A stretch of DNA of 19,394 nt from JAZKFP01 sp040386355 (GTDB lineage: Bacteria > Pseudomonadota > Gammaproteobacteria > Pseudomonadales > UBA6940): positions 1 to 19,394 of the forward strand of contig JAZKFP010000239.1 of the NCBI GenBank assembly GCA_040386355.1, written 5' to 3'. Positions 7,821-14,443 of this stretch are shown here, piece after piece. Position 1 is the stretch's first letter. Each line of letters starts with the position of its first letter. A program made the position numbers and the translations under genes. Under the pieces are notes generated by a model. The model worked only from the letters and a program-made list of their open reading frames with translations. It did no database searches and was not told the DNA's origin.

Positions 7821-8002
7821 GGTATATAGCGAACGCATAAGAGTTTTCCCTGGTGAAATATTTTATGAAAGGTATTTTGTGGGAAAGTACATGCGGGCGA
7901 ATGATTATTCGCCCGTGTTCAACACTGCCAATTACTGATTGACCTGTTACTGATAAAAAAATTTGAAAAGTGTTTTAGGAAATTCCATTTATATTGGGTA
8001 TA
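7821..8002 (+). repeat. MITE-like repeat, copy 2 (internally shortened)
   Basis: The left terminus, reading GGTATATAGCGAACGCATAA, and the first 70 nt match copies 1 and 3. The inner pair of hairpins has collapsed to a single one (GGGCGAA 7895-7901, TTCGCCC 7908-7914), removing about 70 nt of centre. The right part (GTGTTTTAGGAAAT...GGGTATAT) has diverged. It lies directly upstream of the copper operon in the same orientation as the other copies. Its right end may contribute the -10 region of that operon (TATATT at 7999-8004). Confidence 0.78.
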
Positions 8003-8031
8003 TTATATTTAAAAATTTGAGCTGGAAATTT

Positions 8032-8035
8032 AGGA
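8032..8035 (+). promoter_or_regulatory. Shine-Dalgarno that fixes the Cys-rich protein start
   Basis: AGGA lies 5 nt before the ATG at 8041. That start puts a signal peptide at the protein's N-terminus. The TTG at 7963 that opens the longest frame lies inside repeat copy 2 and would bury the signal peptide behind 26 extra residues. Confidence 0.65.
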
Positions 8036-8040
8036 AATTC

Positions 8041-8412
8041 ATGTTCGGTTCAATACAAAATTTTTTAATGTATCTGTTGATATCGTTACTCGCTTTTCAG
8101 CCAGTCGCATCAATTGCGCTGTCTAATGCTAGCACGTGCCCGTTAAAAAATATGTCGTATGAAAACTCTGAGTCGTATGAAAACTCTGAAATAGCTAAAG
8201 ATGTTCAAGATATAGTTGATCATGATTCAATGTCTTCAATGGATTGTGATAGTTGCTCTAAAAAAACATGCAGTTTTTGTATACCAATTGCTTATGTGAT
8301 TTCAATGGATTTTTCATTACCGCAATTAGTTTTAAATAATAATCCTCATTTTTTAAAGTCATTCTTCTCCAGTGTAATAGTAGAAACCGCTCAAAAACCT
8401 CCGCAAATCTAA
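8041..8412 (+). CDS. Small secreted Cys-rich protein leading the copper efflux operon
   Basis: I do not recognise a named family. The 123-aa product begins with a signal peptide (hydrophobic FLMYLLISLLAF, likely cut near residues 26-31), so it should be periplasmic. The mature part has Cys33 and then the motif C69-x2-C72-x4-C77-x2-C80, preceded by HDSMSSMD; the thiols, Met and His suggest a metal-binding site. A 6-residue unit SYENSE occurs twice (residues 39-50), from an 18-nt tandem repeat at 8155-8190. The start is ATG 8041. It lies 78 nt before the outer-membrane channel gene and probably shares its promoter. Comparable short secreted proteins precede metal efflux genes in other proteobacteria. 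A periplasmic copper chaperone in the place of CusF is a reasonable inference, not shown. Confidence 0.65.
   Translation: MFGSIQNFLMYLLISLLAFQPVASIALSNASTCPLKNMSYENSESYENSEIAKDVQDIVDHDSMSSMDCDSCSKKTCSFCIPIAYVISMDFSLPQLVLNNNPHFLKSFFSSVIVETAQKPPQI
8155..8190 (+). repeat. In-frame 18-nt tandem duplication
   Basis: Two adjacent 18-nt units (8155-8172 and 8173-8190) differ only in the last base and encode SYENSE twice. High identity points to a recent slippage or duplication in the linker between the signal peptide and the Cys motif. Confidence 0.9.
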
Positions 8413-8490
8413 ATAACTAAATCAACCTTATCAAGCTCGTATTTATCTCAAAGCTTTTTTCAAAGCTGATAAAAATATATTGGTGCAATT

Positions 8491-9792
8491 ATGTCCAAAG
8501 ATGCGATAAAAATATCGTTTTTAATGTACTTTTTAGTAATAGGAATATGCCTAGGTTTTTCTTTTCCCGTAGAAGCAAAGCAATCAGATCTGACACTGGA
8601 TCATGCTCAAGATCTTGCATTAAAAAATTCGCACATTTTGCAAAAATACGATGCAGAAATTAAAGCGGTAAAAATTATGTCTAAAGCTGCATATGAATTG
8701 CCAGACCCTTTATTGACTTTTGGAATCGATAATTTGCCAATTGATGGTGAGGATAAATTTAATCTTTCTAATGATTTTATGACCATGCGTCGTATTGGCA
8801 TTATGCAAGAGATGACAAGAAAACAAAAACGTCAATTACGAAGCGAACAATTTGTGCAGCAAGCTCAGTTAATATTGGCGAAGAAAAACGAAGCTATTAC
8901 CAGAATTGAGCGAGACACAGCTTTGGCATGGCTAAAGCTTTATTACGCTGATGCGATGTTTAAAAAAATCAATACATTAAAAAAAGCGTATGAAAACAAT
9001 ACAAAAGCTACCGAAGCGTCGTATCGAGCGGGTAAAAATACTGCAGCGGAAGCATTACAAACTCATGTCTTGGCAACTCAACTTAAAAATAAATCGGACG
9101 CACTTCAGCGTCAAATTAAAACAGCACATATTGATTTAGAACGTTGGGTAGGTAAAACTGAGGTAATAACTTTACATTCATTACCTAATATTTATTCACT
9201 TAATTTTGAAAGTAATAATCTAAAATCACATCTGCTAAACCATCCTGAAATTATTGTGTTATCTAAAAAAATAGATATTGCCAACACGGAAGTGCAACTT
9301 GCACAAGCCAACAAAAAATCAGATTGGAGTCTTGAGTTAAGTCTTCAACAACGAGGTTCTGCTTATTCAAATATGGTTTCATTAGGTGCGTCAATTCCCC
9401 TTCAACTAGATCAGAAAAATCGGCAAAATAATCAAGTTATAGCTCAACAGTTTTTAGTTGAAGCTGCACTTTCTGAGCGTGACGAAACGCTAAAAAAACA
9501 CATAGCGGAAATCCAATCCGATATTGAAACATGGCATGAACTAAACGAGCGAAAAAAACGTTATCAAAAAATTTTAATTCCTCTTATTAAAAATCAAACG
9601 CAATCTATTATGGCTGCATATCAAGGTGGAAAATCCACACTTCTAGATGTATTACAAGCTCGCCAAACTGAAATTGAGATAGATATTGAAGTGTTAGAGT
9701 TGGAATCTGACATTGCGATGGTATGGGCAAAAATTAATTTTATCCTGCCCAGAAGTTTTACTTCTAAAAATTCGCATAAGGATAACTTATGA
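8491..9792 (+). CDS. TolC-family outer membrane channel of copper/silver efflux (CusC/HelC-like)
   Basis: This 433-aa protein has an N-terminal signal peptide (hydrophobic FLMYFLVIGICLGFSF, cut near residue 29, EA-KQ). Two outer-membrane-efflux repeats follow with long amphipathic helices rich in Gln, Lys and Glu, for example the stretch around HAQDLALKNSHILQKYDAEI and its counterpart near residue 310-395. No convincing lipobox is seen, unlike E. coli CusC, which is lipidated. It would form the trimeric exit duct docking on the adaptor encoded next. The two genes overlap by ATGA, and the gene order channel-adaptor-pump is that of Legionella helCBA and of czcCBA systems. Its stop is shared with the adaptor start, so translation is coupled. 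Confidence 0.88.
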   Translation: MSKDAIKISFLMYFLVIGICLGFSFPVEAKQSDLTLDHAQDLALKNSHILQKYDAEIKAVKIMSKAAYELPDPLLTFGIDNLPIDGEDKFNLSNDFMTMRRIGIMQEMTRKQKRQLRSEQFVQQAQLILAKKNEAITRIERDTALAWLKLYYADAMFKKINTLKKAYENNTKATEASYRAGKNTAAEALQTHVLATQLKNKSDALQRQIKTAHIDLERWVGKTEVITLHSLPNIYSLNFESNNLKSHLLNHPEIIVLSKKIDIANTEVQLAQANKKSDWSLELSLQQRGSAYSNMVSLGASIPLQLDQKNRQNNQVIAQQFLVEAALSERDETLKKHIAEIQSDIETWHELNERKKRYQKILIPLIKNQTQSIMAAYQGGKSTLLDVLQARQTEIEIDIEVLELESDIAMVWAKINFILPRSFTSKNSHKDNL

Positions 9793-11072
9793 AAAACTAT
9801 AAAATATTCTTATCATTAATATTCTTAATTTTTGTAATATCAGGATATGGTTTTTATAAACTTGGACTCAATCAAGGCATAAAGAATTTAAAACATATTC
9901 CTGAAAAAGTGGTTGCTGATGTTTTATATTGGCATGATCCTATGGTGCCAGGTCATAAATTTGACAAACCGGGCAAATCTCCTTTTATGGATATGGATCT
10001 AGTGCCGGTTTATGCAGATCATATGGAAGGTGAAGCAAATAATAATTCTGTAAAAATTGATACTAAATTACAGCAAAATTTAGGTATTCGGATTGCTCCA
10101 GTGGTTGAGAAATTATTTAGTTATAGCAGTGAGTTTGCTGGAAACATTGTCTATGACGAACGTAATACTTTATTAATTCAGACACGTGCTGCCGGCTATT
10201 TGGAAAAATTGATAGTTCGTACGCCGCAACAATCTGTCCAAAAAGATCAAGTTCTTGCAGAACTATTTATTCCAGAGTGGGTTGCTATTCAAGAGGAATA
10301 TTTGGCAATTAAACAAATGAAATTGCCCTCAGAAGATTTACTTTTAGCTGCGCAACAACGTATGAAGTTAATAGGAATTCCAAATTCACACATTAGATTA
10401 ATTCAATCTACCAATGTGGTACAACCCCATATAAAAATTACTGCGCCAATCGATGGAATTATTACAGAATTATCGGTGCGTGAAGGAATGACGTTAAGTA
10501 ATGCAACTCCATTATTCAAAGTGAATTCATTAAAAACAGTTTGGGTACATGCACAAATTCCTGAAACTATGAGTCAAGATATTTATGTTGGTGCTCACGT
10601 TCAAGCTACTGCAAACGGAATTAGTAATACTACCTTTGATGGAAAGATTGACGCTATTCTTCCAGAAATTGATCAAGAAACCAGAACATTTACTGCACGC
10701 ATTGAATTGCAAAACATCAATTCAACTTTGCTGCCAGGGATGTTTGTACGAGTTTATTTTAATCCAAAATCAACTGACAAAGTTTTAACAATACCCACCG
10801 AAGCCGTAATTCAAACTGGCAAACGAACTTTAGTGTTTATTGCTGAAAATGAAAATTTTATACCAGTAGAGATTCGTATTGGTCGTGAAATTAATAATAA
10901 AACGGAAATTATTTCTGGATTAGAGGTTGGACAAAATGTTGTAGTTTCAGGCCAGTTTTTAATCGATTCGGAAGCAAGTTTAAAAGGAATCGAAGCTCGA
11001 ATGCTTCCTAAGCAATATGATAAAATTACTTCTACTCAAAAAACTAAAGAGCAAAAAGGAGCAATAAAATGA
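9789..11072 (+). CDS. cusB: Periplasmic adaptor of RND copper/silver efflux (CusB-like)
   Basis: This 427-aa membrane-fusion protein has an N-terminal anchor (residues 5-24). At residues 45-77 it has the heavy-metal-binding module YWHDPMVPGHKF...GKSPFMDMDLVPVY, typical of Cu/Ag systems and rich in Met and His. Lipoyl/barrel-sandwich and beta-barrel segments follow (GYLEKLIVRTPQQSVQKDQV, ITAPIDGIITELSVREG, LLPGMFVRVYF). It should bridge the outer-membrane channel and the RND pump and pass metal to the pump. It overlaps both neighbours by ATGA (4 nt each), so all three are translated as a unit. Helical hairpin and membrane-proximal regions look intact. A CusF domain is not fused at the C-terminus. 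Confidence 0.9.
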   Translation: MKNYKIFLSLIFLIFVISGYGFYKLGLNQGIKNLKHIPEKVVADVLYWHDPMVPGHKFDKPGKSPFMDMDLVPVYADHMEGEANNNSVKIDTKLQQNLGIRIAPVVEKLFSYSSEFAGNIVYDERNTLLIQTRAAGYLEKLIVRTPQQSVQKDQVLAELFIPEWVAIQEEYLAIKQMKLPSEDLLLAAQQRMKLIGIPNSHIRLIQSTNVVQPHIKITAPIDGIITELSVREGMTLSNATPLFKVNSLKTVWVHAQIPETMSQDIYVGAHVQATANGISNTTFDGKIDAILPEIDQETRTFTARIELQNINSTLLPGMFVRVYFNPKSTDKVLTIPTEAVIQTGKRTLVFIAENENFIPVEIRIGREINNKTEIISGLEVGQNVVVSGQFLIDSEASLKGIEARMLPKQYDKITSTQKTKEQKGAIK

Positions 11073-14000
11073 TTGCTACCATTATTCGTTGCTCGATCAA
11101 TAACCGTTTTCTAGTATTACTCGCAAGCATAATGATTATAGTTCTGGGGATTGGGTCATTATCAAAAATTCCCTTGGATGCTTTACCAGATATTTCTGAT
11201 GTTCAAGTTATTATCCGTACAACCTATCCTGGACAAGCCCCACAAATTATTGAAAATCAAATCACCTATCCGATAAGTACAACCATGCTATCCGTGCCTG
11301 GTGCGAAAACGGTTCGGGGATATTCATTTTTTGGTGATTCATTTGTTTATGTATTATTTGATGATGATACCGATATTTATTGGGCAAGATCACGGGTATT
11401 AGAATATTTAAATCAAGTACAAACACGTTTACCTGCGCAAGCCAAAACTTCTTTAGGCCCGGATGCGACAGGTGTGGGTTGGATTTATGAATATGCTCTT
11501 ATTGATCGAAGTAGTAAGTTGGATATTTCTGAATTACGCGCATTACAAGATTGGTTTTTAAAATATGAATTAAAAACTGTTGCAAATGTTGCAGAAGTAG
11601 CAAGTGTTGGTGGAATGGTTCGTCAATATCAGGTGGTACTGGATCCGAATCAATTGCGTGCCTATAACATTACTCACTCCCAAGTTATTGCAGCAATTCA
11701 GCAGTCGAATCAGGATAGTGGGGGTTCTGTTTTAGAATTAGCAGAAGCCGAATATATGGTTCGTTCATCAGGTTATTTAAAATCCATTAATGATTTTCGC
11801 AAAATTCCTTTAAAGATTGTTGAAGGAGGAATATCTATTCAATTAAAGGATGTGGCAACTATTCAAATTGGTCCAGAGATGCGACGAGGGATCGCAGAGC
11901 TTAATGGTGAAGGTGAGGTAGCTGGCGGAATTATTGTCATGCGATCCGGAGCAAATGCCTTAGAAACAATTAATGCAGTTAAAGATAAATTAAACGTATT
12001 AAAAGCAAGTCTGCCACCAGGTGTAGAAATTATTTCAACCTATGACCGCTCCGATTTAATCATTCAAGCTATTAAAAATCTAAAAGAAAAATTATTCGAA
12101 GAATTTATTGTTGTAGCTTTCGTATGTGCACTTTTTTTATTTCATATTCGCTCTGCTTTCGTAGCCATTATTGCATTACCCCTTGGAATTTTAGCGGCAT
12201 TTATCGTAATGCAGTTTCAAGGAATTAATGCAAATATTATGTCGTTAGGCGGAATCGCAATCGCAATCGGCGCTATGGTAGACGCTGCAATTGTAATGAT
12301 TGAAAATGTGCATAAACATTTAGAAGAGTGGCAGAAAAAAAATCCCAATGAGATTTTGTCTGCAGCATCACGCTGGAATATTGTTACTACAGCATCGGCT
12401 GAAGTTGGACCTGCTTTATTTTATTCATTACTAATAATTACTTTATCTTTTATTCCAGTTTTTACTTTGGAAGCTCAAGAAGGGCGATTATTTTCTCCGC
12501 TCGCATTTACCAAAACTTATGCAATGGCAGCTGCTGCTATTTTATCAATTACGCTAATTCCCGTTTTAATGGGATATTGTATTCGTGGAAAAATTCCTCA
12601 AGAACACAACAATCCCATAATTCGTGGATTAAAATTTTTATATAATCCAGCGCTCAATGCTGTTTTACGTTTTCCAAAATTAGTTTTTACAGTGCTTGGT
12701 GTCATTTCACTAATGAGTTTTTGGCCCATAACACAATTAGGTAGTGAGTTTATGCCGCCTTTGGATGAGGGCGATATCTTATATATGCCGTCAGCATTAC
12801 CAGGTATTTCTGTGAGTAAAGTGTCCGAATTGATTCAGCAAACCGATCGGATGATTAAAACCATTCCAGAAGTAAAAACTGTTTTTGGAAAAGCGGGACG
12901 TGCAGAGACTGCGACAGATCCTGCACCGTTAGAAATGTTTGAAACTACCATTCAATTTAAACCGAAAAATGAATGGCGTCCGGGAATGACTTCAAAAAAA
13001 TTACTGCAAGAATTAGATGCTTTAGTACAGGTTCCTGGCTTAACCAATATTTGGGTATCTCCGATTCGCAATCGAATCGATATGTTAGCCACTGGAATTA
13101 AAAGTCCAGTTGGAATTAAAGTATCGGGTGATAATATTAAAAAAATAGATCTTTTAACGAATCAAATTGTTCAAGTTATCAAAAAAGTACCAGGTGTATC
13201 CTCCGCGTTGGCTGAACAACTTAACGGTGGACGTTATCTTGATATTGAAATTAATCGTAATGCAGCGGCGCGTTATGGTTTAAATGTTAGTGATATTCAA
13301 AGCATCGTATCGTCTGCAATTGGTGGTGAAAATATTGGTGAATTTATTGATGGTTTGCAGCGCTTCCCTATTAATGTGCGTTATCCACGTGAAATTAGAG
13401 ATTCCATATCTGATATAAAAAATTTACCCATATTAACCGAGCAAGGAGCTCAAATTCGTTTGGCCGATGTTACCAGTATTAAAATAAACGATGATCCGCC
13501 TATGTTGCGAAGTGAAAATGCTCGTTTAGCGGGTTGGATTTATGTTGATATTCAAGATCGGGATTTAAAATCAGCTGTTAAAGAGATGCAGGAAGCTGTA
13601 AATAAGAATATTCAATTACCCCAAAGTTATTCATTAACCTGGTCCGGACAATTTGAATTTCTCGAGCGTGCAACAGCAAAATTTAAAATTGTAATTCCAG
13701 CCACACTTGGTATTATTTTTTTCTTATTGTTCTTAACGTTCAAACGGTTGGATGAAGCATTATTAATTTCAACTACTTTACCTTTCGCATTAATAGGTGG
13801 TATTTGGTTGCTCTGGTTATTAGATCATCATATTTCTGTAGCAAGTGGTGTGGGATTTATTGCTTTAGCCGGAGTTTCGGCAGAATTTGGCGTTATTATG
13901 CTTTTGTATTTAAAAAATTCCTGGCAGCAACGCATTGCAGTGGGTAAGAACACTAACTCTGATTTATTAGATGCCATTCGTGAAGGAGCTGTTCAGCGCG

Positions 14001-14206
14001 TGCGTCCTAAAGCAATGACAGTTGCCGTAATTATTGCTGGATTATTACCTATCATGTTTGGTACTGGCGTTGGTTCGGAAGTTATGCAAAGAATTGCAGC
14101 ACCCATGATTGGGGGTATGATTACCGCGCCTTTAATATCGATGTTTGTAATTCCAATTGCTTTTTATTTGATGAATAAAAATAAAGGTCACACGCTACGG
14201 GTATAG
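11069..14206 (+). CDS. cusA: RND copper(I)/silver(I) efflux pump (CusA)
   Basis: This is a 1045-aa inner-membrane RND transporter of the heavy-metal class, exporting metal with proton influx. The N-terminus holds the usual LDALPDISDVQVII and SVPGAKTVRGYS. The three Met of the E. coli CusA binding site are at the same numbers: Met573 (LYMPSALPG), Met623 (PLEMFETT), Met672 (RIDMLATG). This points to Cu(I)/Ag(I) rather than Co/Zn/Cd. The proton-relay acids Asp405 (GAMVDAA) and Glu939 (SAEFGV) also match, and the Lys of RPKAMT is at 981. The last codons and the TAG stop (HTLRV) come from the left edge of repeat copy 3, so the native tail was replaced or trimmed by the insertion. No regulator (CusRS, CueR) is in the window. 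Confidence 0.94.
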   Translation: MIATIIRCSINNRFLVLLASIMIIVLGIGSLSKIPLDALPDISDVQVIIRTTYPGQAPQIIENQITYPISTTMLSVPGAKTVRGYSFFGDSFVYVLFDDDTDIYWARSRVLEYLNQVQTRLPAQAKTSLGPDATGVGWIYEYALIDRSSKLDISELRALQDWFLKYELKTVANVAEVASVGGMVRQYQVVLDPNQLRAYNITHSQVIAAIQQSNQDSGGSVLELAEAEYMVRSSGYLKSINDFRKIPLKIVEGGISIQLKDVATIQIGPEMRRGIAELNGEGEVAGGIIVMRSGANALETINAVKDKLNVLKASLPPGVEIISTYDRSDLIIQAIKNLKEKLFEEFIVVAFVCALFLFHIRSAFVAIIALPLGILAAFIVMQFQGINANIMSLGGIAIAIGAMVDAAIVMIENVHKHLEEWQKKNPNEILSAASRWNIVTTASAEVGPALFYSLLIITLSFIPVFTLEAQEGRLFSPLAFTKTYAMAAAAILSITLIPVLMGYCIRGKIPQEHNNPIIRGLKFLYNPALNAVLRFPKLVFTVLGVISLMSFWPITQLGSEFMPPLDEGDILYMPSALPGISVSKVSELIQQTDRMIKTIPEVKTVFGKAGRAETATDPAPLEMFETTIQFKPKNEWRPGMTSKKLLQELDALVQVPGLTNIWVSPIRNRIDMLATGIKSPVGIKVSGDNIKKIDLLTNQIVQVIKKVPGVSSALAEQLNGGRYLDIEINRNAAARYGLNVSDIQSIVSSAIGGENIGEFIDGLQRFPINVRYPREIRDSISDIKNLPILTEQGAQIRLADVTSIKINDDPPMLRSENARLAGWIYVDIQDRDLKSAVKEMQEAVNKNIQLPQSYSLTWSGQFEFLERATAKFKIVIPATLGIIFFLLFLTFKRLDEALLISTTLPFALIGGIWLLWLLDHHISVASGVGFIALAGVSAEFGVIMLLYLKNSWQQRIAVGKNTNSDLLDAIREGAVQRVRPKAMTVAVIIAGLLPIMFGTGVGSEVMQRIAAPMIGGMITAPLISMFVIPIAFYLMNKNKGHTLRV

Positions 14207-14438
14207 CGAACGCAGATGAGTTTTCCATGGTGAAATATTTTATAAAAGGTGTTTTGTGGGAAAGTACATGCGGGCGAAAGATTTTTCGCCCCTACGGCAA
14301 CCGTTAAATATTTAGGTATTTTAAGGAAAGTGGTAATTTTTGTAGGGGCGAATAATCATTCGCCCGTGTTGAGCGCTGCCTATTTCTAATAAAACATTAG
14401 GAAAGTTTTTTAGAAAATCTCATGTGATTTTGCTATAT
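14191..14438 (+). repeat. MITE-like repeat, copy 3, overlapping the end of cusA
   Basis: This is a full-length copy including the left terminus TATAGCGAACGCAGATGAG, preceded by CACGCTACGGGTAT, which is shared with the arm before copy 2. The inner inverted arms are 14271-14295 and 14342-14366, with two changes against perfect symmetry. The right terminus (TCTCATGTGATTTTGCTATAT) ends 6 nt before the stop of the convergent glycosyltransferase gene. It therefore fills the whole gap between the two convergent genes and supplies the pump's stop codon. The hairpins may act as a two-way transcription barrier, though no T-run makes it a standard terminator. Confidence 0.85.
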
Positions 14439-14443
14439 ACTTC

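Larger units (their letters stand above)
7507..7828. repeat. Perfect 29-bp inverted repeat pair enclosing 264 bp
   Basis: The arms 7507-7535 and 7800-7828 are exact inverse complements. The outer end of each reads TATATACCCGTAGCG from the outside inward. The enclosed DNA holds a second, smaller TIR element (7602-7727) and a hairpin (7734-7761). The right arm runs into the left terminus of repeat copy 2, and the same ACGCTACGGGTAT segment precedes copy 3 at the end of the efflux pump gene, so it belongs to the repeat family. No transposase is present. It may be a non-autonomous element, or two element ends in inverse orientation. Confidence 0.8.
7364..8040. other. Gene-free stretch filled with nested inverted repeats
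   Basis: No credible gene is seen here on either strand. The only open frame of any length, on the minus strand around 7411-7638, runs through repeat arms and has no recognisable protein features. From 7364 to 7506 there is ordinary AT-rich DNA that should hold the gtrA leader. From 7507 to 8002 the stretch is almost entirely repeat arms and hairpins, listed separately. The last 38 nt form the leader of the Cys-rich protein gene. Confidence 0.8.

Noticed and set aside
7963..8040. N-terminal extension of the Cys-rich protein from TTG 7963
   Set aside because: The extension is encoded by repeat copy 2 and would bury the signal peptide; ATG 8041 has a proper AGGA site.
8452..8467. Hairpin AGCTTT-TTTC-AAAGCT as a terminator before the channel gene
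   Set aside because: The stem is short and AT-rich with no following T-run; it lies inside what looks like a single operon.
11069..14206. CzcA-type cobalt/zinc/cadmium pump
   Set aside because: The Met573/Met623/Met672 triad at exact CusA positions and the adaptor's Met-rich metal module favour Cu(I)/Ag(I).
2109..14438. CRISPR array from the dispersed repeats
   Set aside because: There are only three copies, kilobases apart, about 180-250 bp long with terminal inverted repeats, and no regular spacers or cas genes.
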